Source: Chelonobacter sp050613185
GTDB lineage: Bacteria; Pseudomonadota; Gammaproteobacteria; Enterobacterales; Pasteurellaceae
DNA length: 64,000 bases
Direction of reading: 5' to 3'
Assembly: GCF_050613185.1 (NCBI RefSeq)
Contig: NZ_CP192511.1
Location: forward strand, 1,550,001 to 1,614,000
Position 1 is the first letter of the stretch; every line of letters starts with the position of its first letter. Of this stretch, positions 36,456 through 45,661 are shown piece by piece. A model generated the notes under the pieces. It had not been told where the DNA came from and did no database searches. It saw only the letters and a list, made by a program, of their open reading frames with translations. The translations under genes and the position numbers were made by a program.

Positions 36456-38411
36456 ATGAAGAATCCCTTTTTTCGCCAACCATTGATTCTATGCGGTGAT
36501 GATGTTTGGTTAAGCCGACAAATCGCCGCATTTTGCGCATTAAATGCGCATAAAAGTGCGGTTTATTGTGCTGCGCAACCGCCTGAAATTCTACCGCCGA
36601 ATTGCACGTTTTACGCCTTCGCCCATGCTAAAAATCTGTTGGGACAGGAGTGGGATTGTGCGGTTTATGATTGCCGGCAACATGGCGTGTTGAATTTGGA
36701 TTTAGCGGCGTTGGCAATAGTGGCGGCGACGATTAAAGCCGCTGGCGTATTGCTGATGTTGTTGCCTGAAGATTGGCAGACGCAAATGGATTTGGACAGC
36801 CTGCGCTGGAATGGTGCAACGCAAGCGATCACGCCGCGGCATTTTTATACTTGGTGGCAAAGTGCGGTTGAGCGGCACCAGATCCCGATTTATTATCCAA
36901 CACAATCCAATCCGCCGCTGCCGCAGATTGCAAATGCGTTGTGGCAACTGCCGCCGACCGCACTTTTGCGGCAGCAACGGGTGTTACGGCAAATTTTAAC
37001 TGCGCAAGCGGAGCTGTATCTGCTCACTGCCAATCGCGGGCGCGGCAAATCCGCCCTTGCCGGCATGGTCGCCGATCAATTGGCAAAGCAAAGTGCGGTT
37101 TTTCTGACTGCGCCGAACCAAAGTGCGGTGCAGACCTTGTATCAACATTGCCGCCGGCAACCGCACTTTTTCGCACCGGATGATTTGATTGCGCGCTTGA
37201 ATGACAATCCACGGCCGTTTGCAGACAGTTGGCTGATTATTGACGAAGCGGCGATGATTCCGCTCGAAATGCTGGCAACGATCTGCCGCTATTTTAAGCA
37301 TATTCTGCTCACCACCACCATCCACGGCTACGAAGGCACGGGGCGGGGTTTTGAGCTGAAATTCAAACAACTGACCGACCGCACTTGTCAGCTTCTGCAT
37401 TTACGACAACCGTTGCGTTATGCCGAACACGATCCGTTGGAACGTTGGCTTGACGATTTATTGTTGCTAACCAATGAACTTTCTCCCACCAACAGCCAGA
37501 GTGAAAATTTGACTTTCGCTGAAATTTCACAAGCGGCGTTGGTTGCCGATCCGCAGCAAATCCGCCAATTTTACCGCCTGTTGTCATTGGCGCACTACCG
37601 CACTTCGCCGTTGGATTTGCGCCGTTTGCTTGACGCACAAGGGCAACGCTTTTGGCTGTTAAAGCAACAAAACCAGATCGTCGGCGGTATTTGGGCGTTG
37701 GCGGAAGGCGGTATTACCGACTCAGATTTAATCGAAAAAATTTGGCGCGGTGAACGTCGCCCAAACGGCAATCTGGTGGCGCAAGCGCTGTGTTTTCAAG
37801 CGGACTTGCCGCAAGCCTGTGCTTTGCGCTCGTTGCGGATTTCACGTATTGCGTTGTTACCGCACTTGCAGCGGCAAGGCTTCGGCAAACAGTTATTGCA
37901 ACGGCTACTTGAGGACTGCCGTGCGGAGCTGGATTTTATCTCAGTCAGTTTTGGTTACGGCACAGATTTAGCGAATTTTTGGCAAAAGTGCGGTTTTCAG
38001 ATTATTCATGTTAGCAGCGGCAAAGAGGCGAGCAGCGGCTGCTACAGTGTGATGGCGATTTATCCGTTATCAAGCTCGGGTGAGCGATTTTGCCAGATTG
38101 CGCGCCGCCAATTTTTACACAATTTTCCACTTGCCGCTCACGCTTTATTTACCACTCTGCAACGACAGATCGATTTTCCTGAGATTGATTGGCAACTTAA
38201 CGCTGATGATCTGCGCCAATTGCACGGCTTTGCCCATGCCAACCGCACATTGGCGGCGACCTATCCCGCTTTGCAACGGCTGATACGAGCCGAACCGCAC
38301 TTTGATTGGCAAGCGTTGCAAGCAGCGGCAGGCAGTAAAAAACAACACTTACGGCAGTGGCGCAGGGCGGTCGCGCAATGGATTCAGGATTCTGCTGTTT
38401 TATTTTCATAA
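36456..38411 (+). CDS. tmcA: tRNA(Met) cytidine acetyltransferase
   Basis: 651 residues. Order: an N-terminal DUF1726-like domain, an RNA-helicase module with Walker A TANRGRGKS (191-199) and DEAAMIPLEML (263-273), and a GNAT acetyltransferase domain (ALRSLRISRIALLPHLQRQG, then FGKQLLQRLLEDC), with a C-terminal tail. It makes N4-acetylcytidine at the wobble base of elongator tRNA-Met using ATP and acetyl-CoA. The coding sequence holds eleven USS cores, far denser than neighbours. The last 28 bp overlap a minus-strand frameshifted gene. Confidence 0.92.
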   Translation: MKNPFFRQPLILCGDDVWLSRQIAAFCALNAHKSAVYCAAQPPEILPPNCTFYAFAHAKNLLGQEWDCAVYDCRQHGVLNLDLAALAIVAATIKAAGVLLMLLPEDWQTQMDLDSLRWNGATQAITPRHFYTWWQSAVERHQIPIYYPTQSNPPLPQIANALWQLPPTALLRQQRVLRQILTAQAELYLLTANRGRGKSALAGMVADQLAKQSAVFLTAPNQSAVQTLYQHCRRQPHFFAPDDLIARLNDNPRPFADSWLIIDEAAMIPLEMLATICRYFKHILLTTTIHGYEGTGRGFELKFKQLTDRTCQLLHLRQPLRYAEHDPLERWLDDLLLLTNELSPTNSQSENLTFAEISQAALVADPQQIRQFYRLLSLAHYRTSPLDLRRLLDAQGQRFWLLKQQNQIVGGIWALAEGGITDSDLIEKIWRGERRPNGNLVAQALCFQADLPQACALRSLRISRIALLPHLQRQGFGKQLLQRLLEDCRAELDFISVSFGYGTDLANFWQKCGFQIIHVSSGKEASSGCYSVMAIYPLSSSGERFCQIARRQFLHNFPLAAHALFTTLQRQIDFPEIDWQLNADDLRQLHGFAHANRTLAATYPALQRLIRAEPHFDWQALQAAAGSKKQHLRQWRRAVAQWIQDSAVLFS

Positions 38412-38697
38412 AAAGAGCGTGTGATCGGTCTGAATTTTGAATAGATCCATAATCCTAACGAAATGATACTTCCGACAATCAAGCCCCGAGTCAAGGCAAC
38501 GAAAAGTCGGATCATCGGCACCAGGTAAAATGCGGCGATACCGTTAACCGGCTGTTGATTCCAAGTAACATAAAACAGATCAAAATAGCCTAAACGCCTA
38601 ACACGAGAGATAACGGCAGAAAGCCAACCAATAAGCCGATAAAAACCAATTTATAAATTGTGCCGGTTGCCAGCTTTCGTACAAGAATATTCGACAT
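38384..38697 (-). pseudogene. Frameshifted small membrane-protein gene
   Basis: Read on the minus strand from ATG at 38697: MSNILVRKLATGTIYKLVF, then a hydrophobic stretch to LSLVLG, then a stop in frame. Shifting by one base at that point (near 38594) opens a frame of about 70 codons (YFDLFYVTWNQQPVNGIAAF, LVPMIRLFVALTRGLIVGSI, ISLGLWIYSKFRPITRSFYE) that ends at a stop at 38384-38386. A single missing base would join both into a protein of about 104 residues with two or three membrane segments. I do not recognise the family. It could be a true pseudogene, a programmed frameshift or a base-call error. Its 3' end overlaps tmcA. Confidence 0.65.
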
Positions 38698-39082
38698 GAT
38701 CATTCCTCATTGATTTAATTATCTTGAAATACCTGACAATTATTTGCGTACTTAACGCTCCGATCAATAAAAAATGTATTGAGAGGGGCTGTTTATCCGT
38801 TAATTTCTCGATTTGTGTCCGATTAACGGCTGAATAAATCTCAACTACTTTGTATTTTTTATTAAATCGAATAAAAAACCACCAATTAAATGCGATCTGC
38901 CTCACACAAATAATTGACAAAAAACTTGCAACAACAGTGATCAGATAATAAACTTAGATCAAAGTGGTGAATTGTGGGGTTTTGTGGGGTAAAATAACAT
39001 AAAACGCCGTTTGGTGGAACGATGTGGTAACCATCAGCAGAAAACGATAATAAAACGGATGATTAATTAAAACGGGATTGCT
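38698..39082. other. 385-bp spacer upstream of mraZ
   Basis: AT-rich, no convincing gene. The left part must hold the promoter of the minus-strand membrane-protein gene (rather weak AGGAATGAT before its ATG). The right part holds the MraZ repeats and mraZ promoter. No USS core was noticed in it. Confidence 0.6.
38964..38995 (+). promoter_or_regulatory. MraZ operator repeats and putative -10 box
   Basis: GTGGT (38964-38968), GTGGG (38974-38978) and GTGGG (38984-38988) are spaced exactly 10 bp apart, the pattern of three TGGGN repeats with 5-bp gaps bound by MraZ in E. coli. TAAAAT (38990-38995) follows directly and may be the -10 box. This fits autoregulation of the dcw operon. Confidence 0.75.
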
Positions 39083-39541
39083 ATGTTTCGTGGTGCGACT
39101 TCAGTCAGTTTGGACAGCAAAGGGCGGCTTGCCGTGCCTACCCGCTATCGCGCCGAAATTTTAGAGCAAAACCAGGGGCAGATGGTGTGCACCGTTGATA
39201 TTCGTCAACCTTGTTTGTTGCTTTATCCCCTGAATGAATGGGAAATTATTGAGCAAAAACTGCACGGATTATCCAACTTCGAGCCGGATCAACGCCGTTT
39301 ACAGCGGGTGATGTTGGGCTATGCCACGGAATGTAGCTTGGATAAAAGCGGGCGGATTTTACTCAGCCCGACGCTGCGCAACCACATCAAATTGGATAAA
39401 AACGTTATGTTGGTCGGGCAGTTGAATAAATTTGAGATTTGGAGCGAAGAGGCGTGGCTGGCACAAATTGCCGAAGATATTGAAATCGGCAGCGGCGGCG
39501 CTTTTGCCACCTCGGAAGAATTAAAAACGCTGTCATTGTAA
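39083..39541 (+). CDS. mraZ: Transcriptional regulator MraZ
   Basis: 152 residues, two SpoVT/AbrB-like repeats: FRGATSVSLDSKGRLAVPTRYR at the start and ATECSLDKSGRILLSPTLR near the middle. It is the first gene of the dcw cluster and binds repeats upstream of itself. The ATG 39083 start gives the standard MFRGA N-terminus. Confidence 0.96.
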   Translation: MFRGATSVSLDSKGRLAVPTRYRAEILEQNQGQMVCTVDIRQPCLLLYPLNEWEIIEQKLHGLSNFEPDQRRLQRVMLGYATECSLDKSGRILLSPTLRNHIKLDKNVMLVGQLNKFEIWSEEAWLAQIAEDIEIGSGGAFATSEELKTLSL

Positions 39542-39590
39542 AAGAGAAAGAATCATCTTTCCGCCGATGACGGTAGCACTAGCGGGGCAA

Positions 39591-39612
39591 GCGGCATATA
39601 GGGATATGCCGC
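39591..39612 (+). other. Perfect hairpin between mraZ and rsmH
   Basis: GCGGCATAT (39591-39599), loop AGGG, ATATGCCGC (39604-39612), 9 bp with no mismatch in the 123-bp gap. A T-stretch comes only at 39620. It could pause or partly end transcription between mraZ and rsmH; TATAAA (39643-39648) might serve a second promoter. Confidence 0.45.
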
Positions 39613-39664
39613 GAACCCATTTTTATCGTCTTATTTTTTTAGTATAAATAGAGAAATTGCCAAT

Positions 39665-40633
39665 ATGAGTTTGCCAGCAGAACAAACCGACCGCGCGCAT
39701 ATTACGGTTTTATTAAATGAAGCCGTGCAGGGGTTGGCGATTAAAAAAAATGGCATTTATATTGACGGTACTTTCGGGCGCGGCGGGCATTCGCGTTTGA
39801 TTTTGTCGCATTTGGGCGAAAACGGACGCTTGATCGCGATTGATCGCGATCCGCGTGCGATTGCCGAAGCCAACACCATCACCGATCCTAAATTCAGCAT
39901 TGTCCACAGCGCCTTTTCACAGATTGCGGAAATTTGCCGGCAGCAGGGCTTAATCGGCAAAATCGACGGGATTTTGCTCGATCTCGGCGTATCTTCTCCG
40001 CAGTTAGACGAAGCGGAGCGCGGTTTCAGTTTTATGAACGATGGTCCGTTGGATATGCGTATGGACACCACCCAAGGCATGTCGGCGGCGGAATGGTTGC
40101 AGCAGGTGTCGATTGAGGATTTGAGTTGGGTGTTGAAAACCTTTGGCGAAGAGCGGTTCGCCAAGCGGATTGCAACCGCGATTGTGAATTTTAACCAAGC
40201 GGCGCGTCAAAACGGCGAAAGCGGTTTAAACCGCACTTTGCAATTGGCGGAGCTTATCAGCCAAGCCGTACCATTCAAAGATAAACATAAACACCCGGCA
40301 ACCCGCACTTTCCAAGCGATTCGGATTTTTATCAACAGTGAGCTCGATGAATTGGAGCGGGCGTTGGAATCGGCATTAACGGTGCTGGCGCCGCAAGGAC
40401 GGCTCTCGATCATCAGTTTCCATTCGTTGGAAGATCGCATGGTCAAACGCTTTATGCGCAAGCAAAGCAAAGGGGTTGAGATCCCGAAAGGGATTCCGTT
40501 GCGCGAGGATCAAATCGAACGTAACCAAACCCTGAAAACCATCGGCAAGGCGATTATGCCGAGCGAACAAGAGTCGCAACAAAATCCGCGTTCCAGAAGT
40601 GCGGTATTGCGAATTGCGGAAAGAAGAGGATAA
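39665..40633 (+). CDS. rsmH: 16S rRNA (cytosine1402-N4)-methyltransferase
   Basis: 322 residues. The SAM-binding region GTFGRGGHSRLILSHLG and LLDLGVSSPQLDEAERGFSF are diagnostic of RsmH (MraW), which methylates C1402 in the decoding centre. ATRTFQAIRIFINSELDELE and FHSLEDRMVKRFM are also conserved. ftsL starts 3 bp after its stop codon. Confidence 0.97.
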   Translation: MSLPAEQTDRAHITVLLNEAVQGLAIKKNGIYIDGTFGRGGHSRLILSHLGENGRLIAIDRDPRAIAEANTITDPKFSIVHSAFSQIAEICRQQGLIGKIDGILLDLGVSSPQLDEAERGFSFMNDGPLDMRMDTTQGMSAAEWLQQVSIEDLSWVLKTFGEERFAKRIATAIVNFNQAARQNGESGLNRTLQLAELISQAVPFKDKHKHPATRTFQAIRIFINSELDELERALESALTVLAPQGRLSIISFHSLEDRMVKRFMRKQSKGVEIPKGIPLREDQIERNQTLKTIGKAIMPSEQESQQNPRSRSAVLRIAERRG

Positions 40634-40636
40634 GAG

Positions 40637-40957
40637 ATGAGCGGCGAACGTTATCCTTTAAGAAAACTGATTTTGGACGATTTATTCGTCTCGAATAAGA
40701 TCGCCCTATTGTTATGGCTGGGCATGATCGCCAGCGCAGTGGCAACAATTTGGATCATTCATCAAACCCGCCAGCTCAATGCCGAAAACGGCGAATTGAT
40801 TTTGGCAAAACAAGCGTTGGAAAACGAATACATTAACTTAAAACTGGAAGAGCGGGCACTGGATGATAATGTGCGGATTACTTCCATCGCGAATCGCTTG
40901 AAGATGGGCTACATCACTGCCGATCAGCAGGTGATTATCATCGAAAACAATCACTAG
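40637..40957 (+). CDS. ftsL: Cell division protein FtsL
   Basis: 106 residues: a short cytoplasmic start, one membrane segment (about 23-43, IALLLWLGMIASAVATIWII), then a leucine-zipper-like coiled coil (RQLNAENGELILAKQALENE). FtsL joins FtsB and FtsQ in the periplasm to recruit and switch on FtsWI. It sits between rsmH and ftsI as expected. Confidence 0.93.
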   Translation: MSGERYPLRKLILDDLFVSNKIALLLWLGMIASAVATIWIIHQTRQLNAENGELILAKQALENEYINLKLEERALDDNVRITSIANRLKMGYITADQQVIIIENNH

Positions 40958-40967
40958 GGTGCTGGCA

Positions 40968-42794
40968 ATGGCTATTTTCAAAAAAAATAAACACCGGCAG
41001 GGCGCACAGCTTAATCAGAGTGCCGGCGCTGCCCGAAATGTAAAAAGTGCGACGAAACCGATGAGCACTTTCGTCAGTTGGCGTTATTGGACGGTGATTG
41101 GCGTGATTATCGTCAGTATGGCGTCGTTGGTGGCGACCGCGGTCGACGTACAAATCAGCAGCTCCGCCAAACTGAATCAGGAAGCGGATAAACGCTCGTT
41201 GCGCACGCAGGCGATCCATTCTTCGCGCGGCATGATTTTGGATCGTAACGGTCAGTGGCTGTCGGTCAGTGTGCAGATGTTTTCCGTGGTGGCGGATCCG
41301 AAAGAGATCTTCGATAAAGGTTCGTTGCAAGATCAGGAGCGCTGGAAAGCGCTGGCTGACGCCATCGGCGTTTCCAACAAGCGCTTGAAAGAAAAAATCA
41401 GCAAAAACCCGAAAAGCCGTTTTCTTTATCTTGCGCGGCAGGTGACGCCGAGTGTCGCCAATTATGCGCGCGAATTAAAAATTCCGGGTGTCACTTTGCA
41501 GACCGAATTCCGTCGTTTTTACCCGAAAGTGGAAGAAACCGCCCATCTGATCGGCTACACCAATATTGACGGCGCCGGAATCGAAGGGATTGAGAAAAGT
41601 TTCGATAAATTGTTGATCGGACAGGACGGTTCGCGCACCTACCGTAAAGACCGCTACGGCAACATGGTGGAAGCGGTGGACGACACCAAAAAATATGATG
41701 CGCATAACGTGACCTTAAGTATCGACGAACAATTGCAATCAATGGTGTACCGCCAAATCAAGGAAGCGGTGGCGGAGAACAAAGCCGAATCCGGCACGGC
41801 GGTGTTGGTCGATATCCGCACCGGTGAAGTGCTGGCGATGGCGAATGCGCCGTCGTATAACCCGAATAACCGTATCGGCGTGAAAGCGGAATTAATGCGT
41901 AACCGTGCGATCACCGATACTTTCGAACCCGGTTCAACCGTGAAACCGTTCGTCGTTCTGACCGCACTTCAGCAAGGCGTGGTACGTCGCGATGAAGTGA
42001 TTGACACCGGGCCGTTGGTATTGAACCGCCACGAGGTCCGGGATGTGGCGCCGCGCGATAAACAAACGCTGGATCAAATTCTGGAAAATTCCAGTAACCG
42101 CGGGGTGAGCCGTTTGGCACTGCGTATGGCGCCGAATGTGTTGATGGAAACCTATAAACACGCCGGTTTGGGCGCGGCGACCAATTTGGGTTTGGTCGGG
42201 GAACAATCCGGTATGTTGAATGCCGAGCGCAAACGCTGGTCGGATATCGAACGGGCTAACGTGGCTTACGGTTATGGTATCAGTGCCACGCCGTTGCAAA
42301 TCGCCCGTGCCTATGTCACCTTGGGCAGCTTCGGTGTCTATCGTCCACTGTCGATCACCAAAGTTGATCCGCCGGTCATCGGCGAAAGGGTGTATTCGGA
42401 AAAAATCACCCGCGAAGTGGTGAATATGATGGAAAAAGTCGCGATTAAAAATAAATTGGCGATGGTGGAAGGCTATCGGGTCGGGATTAAAACCGGTACG
42501 GCGAAAAAACTGGAAAACGGGAAATATGTGGACAAATATATTGCATATACCGCCGGCATTGCCCCGCTCAGCAATCCGCGTTATGCATTGGTGGTGCTGA
42601 TTAACGATCCGAAAGCCGGAAAATATTACGGCGGTGCGATTTCGGCGCCGGTATTCTCAAAAATCATGGAACATACGCTGCGTTCGCAAAATATCAAACC
42701 GGACGCCTTGAACGATGAAGAAACGGCGGCGCGGATTATCCGTTTGGATCAGCAACAGTCATCCGTTTCCTCAAAGCCGAATCACATTAATTAA
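40968..42794 (+). CDS. ftsI: Septal peptidoglycan transpeptidase (PBP3)
   Basis: 608 residues from ATG 40968; a GTG three codons upstream is possible, but AGGG spacing favours the ATG. One membrane anchor (about 39-60), a dimerisation domain, then the transpeptidase: Ser323 in PGSTVKPF (SxxK), SSN (375-377) and KTG (508-510). It cross-links septal peptidoglycan with FtsW. In Haemophilus, changes near SSN and KTG alter beta-lactam affinity; I judged none here. Confidence 0.96.
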   Translation: MAIFKKNKHRQGAQLNQSAGAARNVKSATKPMSTFVSWRYWTVIGVIIVSMASLVATAVDVQISSSAKLNQEADKRSLRTQAIHSSRGMILDRNGQWLSVSVQMFSVVADPKEIFDKGSLQDQERWKALADAIGVSNKRLKEKISKNPKSRFLYLARQVTPSVANYARELKIPGVTLQTEFRRFYPKVEETAHLIGYTNIDGAGIEGIEKSFDKLLIGQDGSRTYRKDRYGNMVEAVDDTKKYDAHNVTLSIDEQLQSMVYRQIKEAVAENKAESGTAVLVDIRTGEVLAMANAPSYNPNNRIGVKAELMRNRAITDTFEPGSTVKPFVVLTALQQGVVRRDEVIDTGPLVLNRHEVRDVAPRDKQTLDQILENSSNRGVSRLALRMAPNVLMETYKHAGLGAATNLGLVGEQSGMLNAERKRWSDIERANVAYGYGISATPLQIARAYVTLGSFGVYRPLSITKVDPPVIGERVYSEKITREVVNMMEKVAIKNKLAMVEGYRVGIKTGTAKKLENGKYVDKYIAYTAGIAPLSNPRYALVVLINDPKAGKYYGGAISAPVFSKIMEHTLRSQNIKPDALNDEETAARIIRLDQQQSSVSSKPNHIN

Positions 42795-42803
42795 GGGGCA
42801 GGT

Positions 42804-44270
42804 ATGCAACGATTGGCGAAGCTCTTTTCTCTGCCGCAACTTCCCCGCCTGTCACTCAATCGCATTGAGCTCGACAGCCGTAAAGTACAGCGCGGGGATC
42901 TGTTTGTTGCGTTGCTCGGACACCAACGGGACGGGCGCGAATTTATTCCGCAGGCGATTGCCAACGGAGCAAGTGCGGTGCTGGCCCAGACGGAACACCC
43001 GCAACAACACTTGGCAATCACAACGCAACACCACGTTGTGATTGTTCATTATTACCAATTGGATCAACAGCTGTCGGCGATCGCCGGAGAATTCTATCAT
43101 CACCCTTCGACACAACTGACTCTGCTCGGCGTGACCGGTACCAACGGTAAAACCACCGTGGCGCAATTATTGGCACAATGGGGGCAGCTGTTGGGCAAAA
43201 CCACGGCGGTGATGGGAACGATTGGCAACGGCTTATACGGAAAAACCGCCGAGGCGGCGAATACCACCGGCTCGGCAGTCGAAGTGCAGGCTAATTTGGC
43301 GGATTTTGTGCGCCAAGGGGCGGAGATGGCGGTGATGGAAGTGTCATCACACGGCTTGGTGCAACACCGGGTGGAAGCTTTGCATTTCAAAACCGCACTT
43401 TTCACCAATCTGAGCCGTGATCATCTGGATTACCATCAAACCATGCAAGCCTATGCTGAGGCGAAGTTCCGTTTATTCAACGAATTGGCGTGTGAAAATC
43501 GGATTATCAATGCCGATGATCCGATTGGGGCGCAATGGTTGGCGCGATTGCCAAGTGCGGTTGCCGTCAGTGCCGAACCGGATCGTCATTTAACCCAAGC
43601 ATATTATTTGCAAGCGACTCGGATCGATTATCATGAAAACGGTGCGAACATTGCTTTTCGATCCGGTTGGGGCGACGGCGAATTAGACAGCCGTTTAATC
43701 GGTTCGTTTAATGTCAGTAATCTTTTGCTGGTGGCGGCAACCTTGCTCCAGTTGGGATATCCGTTACAACAATTGTGCGAAAGTGTTAATCGATTAAGCG
43801 GTGTTTGCGGACGCATGGAGATGTTTACCGCGGCGGATAAACCGATGGCGATTGTCGATTACGCCCATACGCCGGACGCGTTGCAACAGGCGCTGCAAGC
43901 GGCAAGGTTGCATTGCAAAGGGCGGTTATGGTGCGTGTTCGGCTGCGGCGGCGATCGTGATCGCGGTAAGCGGCCGCTAATGGGCGCGATTGCCGAGCGG
44001 TTTGCCGATGAAGTGGTTTTGACCGACGATAATCCACGCACCGAAGATCCTTGCCTGATTTTACAAGAGATAGCTTCAGGATTAGAACAGCCGCACAGCG
44101 CTACGGTCATTCATGGACGTGAGTTGGCACTGCAATACGCGTTGCAACGGGCGCAGCCCGATGATGTGATTTTGATTGCCGGCAAAGGGCATGAGGATTA
44201 TCAAATTATCGGCGAAACCAAATTGCACTTTTCCGATCGGGAACTTGTGCGGCAACTGTTAGAAGAATAA
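42804..44270 (+). CDS. murE: UDP-MurNAc-L-Ala-D-Glu:meso-DAP ligase
   Basis: 488 residues. ATP-binding GTNGKTT after a UDP-binding N-terminal domain; NLSRDHLDYH and the DNPR motif (Asp409-Arg412), which marks specificity for meso-diaminopimelate. Adds the third residue of the peptidoglycan stem. ATG 42804 follows AAGGGG. It starts 9 bp after ftsI. Confidence 0.97.
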   Translation: MQRLAKLFSLPQLPRLSLNRIELDSRKVQRGDLFVALLGHQRDGREFIPQAIANGASAVLAQTEHPQQHLAITTQHHVVIVHYYQLDQQLSAIAGEFYHHPSTQLTLLGVTGTNGKTTVAQLLAQWGQLLGKTTAVMGTIGNGLYGKTAEAANTTGSAVEVQANLADFVRQGAEMAVMEVSSHGLVQHRVEALHFKTALFTNLSRDHLDYHQTMQAYAEAKFRLFNELACENRIINADDPIGAQWLARLPSAVAVSAEPDRHLTQAYYLQATRIDYHENGANIAFRSGWGDGELDSRLIGSFNVSNLLLVAATLLQLGYPLQQLCESVNRLSGVCGRMEMFTAADKPMAIVDYAHTPDALQQALQAARLHCKGRLWCVFGCGGDRDRGKRPLMGAIAERFADEVVLTDDNPRTEDPCLILQEIASGLEQPHSATVIHGRELALQYALQRAQPDDVILIAGKGHEDYQIIGETKLHFSDRELVRQLLEE

Positions 44271-44275
44271 TAACA

Positions 44276-45661
44276 ATGATTAGTTTAACGCTTCACAAGT
44301 TGGCGGAAATTCTGTCTGCCGAGTTAATTTATCCTGCTGAAGAGGCAAGTGCGGCGGCGGTGTCGCAAATCAGCACCGATACGCGCAAGGTCAGCAAAAA
44401 TTCACTGTTTTTTGCCTTAAAGGGAGCCAATTTTGACGCGCACGATTATTTGGCGCAAGCAGTCGAACAGGGCGCAACCGCACTGGTGGTTTCCACACCC
44501 AATCCGACGCTTACCGCGCCGCAATTAGTCGTCGCCGATACCCGTTTGGCGTTAGGACAACTGGCAAAATGGTTAAAAGCCGAATTGGCGCCGAAAACGG
44601 TGGCAATGACCGGTTCCTCAGGCAAAACCACGGTGAAAGAGATGACCGCCGCGATTTTGGCACAGTGCGGCAACGTGTTGTTTACGCAAGGCAATTTTAA
44701 TAACGATATCGGCGTGCCGCTAACTTTGTTACGCTTAGAACCACAACACCAATTCGCGGTGATTGAACTGGGCGCAAATCATGCCGGCGAAATTGCTTAC
44801 ACCGCCGAATTGGTGCAGCCGGATGTGGCGTTGGTGAACAATGTCGCGCCGGCGCATTTGGAAGGTTTTGGTTCGTTAGACGGCGTGGCACAGGCAAAAG
44901 GCGAAATTTATCGCGGTTTGGCGCAAAACGGCTGTGCGGTGATTAATCTCGATTGTCATTATTTGGATCGCTATTGGCAAACGGAAATCGGCGCGCACCG
45001 CACTTATTCCTTTTCGGTATCGCAGTCGCAAGCGGATTTTTATGCCGACGATGTTCGCCTGCATACACAGGGTTCAAGCTTTACCTTGGTGACCCCGCAA
45101 GGAAAAATAGCGATTAATTTGCCTTATTTAGGCGGGCATAATGTCAGCAATGCGCTGGCGGCAACCGCACTTTCGATGTTGGTCGGAGCGGATTTGGCGC
45201 AGGTGAAGTGCGGTCTGGAGCAAAAGCAGGCGGTCAAAGGGCGATTATATCCGATTCAAATCAATCCGAATGTATTATTGTTGGATGATACCTACAACGC
45301 CAATGTCGATTCAATGCAATCGGCGGCGGCGGTCTTAAAAAATTATCGCGGATTTCGCATTTTAGTTGTTGGCGATATGGCGGAATTAGGCGAAAATAGT
45401 CGACTTTGCCATCGACAAGTGGCGGAGTTTGTGCGGCGGGCGGAATTGGATTTGGTGGTCAGTTTCGGCGTACAAAGCGAGGTGATCAGCCGTTTGTCGC
45501 AAGGAAAACACTTCGGCGACAAAGCGGATTTGGTCTTATTTTTACAACGGCAAATCCAACAACAATCAAATGAAAATAACAATATCGTGTTGTTGGCAAA
45601 GGGATCACGCAGTATGCAGATGGAAACCGTGATCGATTCATTAAAGGATAAATTATGTTAG
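44276..45661 (+). CDS. murF: UDP-MurNAc-tripeptide:D-Ala-D-Ala ligase
   Basis: 461 residues. TGSSGKTTVKEM is the ATP loop; NFNNDIGVPLTLL and LLDDTYNANVDSM are typical of MurF. It completes the UDP-MurNAc-pentapeptide by adding D-Ala-D-Ala. The end overlaps mraY by 7 bp, implying coupling. Confidence 0.97.
   Translation: MISLTLHKLAEILSAELIYPAEEASAAAVSQISTDTRKVSKNSLFFALKGANFDAHDYLAQAVEQGATALVVSTPNPTLTAPQLVVADTRLALGQLAKWLKAELAPKTVAMTGSSGKTTVKEMTAAILAQCGNVLFTQGNFNNDIGVPLTLLRLEPQHQFAVIELGANHAGEIAYTAELVQPDVALVNNVAPAHLEGFGSLDGVAQAKGEIYRGLAQNGCAVINLDCHYLDRYWQTEIGAHRTYSFSVSQSQADFYADDVRLHTQGSSFTLVTPQGKIAINLPYLGGHNVSNALAATALSMLVGADLAQVKCGLEQKQAVKGRLYPIQINPNVLLLDDTYNANVDSMQSAAAVLKNYRGFRILVVGDMAELGENSRLCHRQVAEFVRRAELDLVVSFGVQSEVISRLSQGKHFGDKADLVLFLQRQIQQQSNENNNIVLLAKGSRSMQMETVIDSLKDKLC

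Noticed and set aside
38651..38920. Minus-strand ORF of 89 codons upstream of mraZ
   Set aside because: No ribosome-binding site or family features. It overlaps the start of the better-supported membrane-protein gene.
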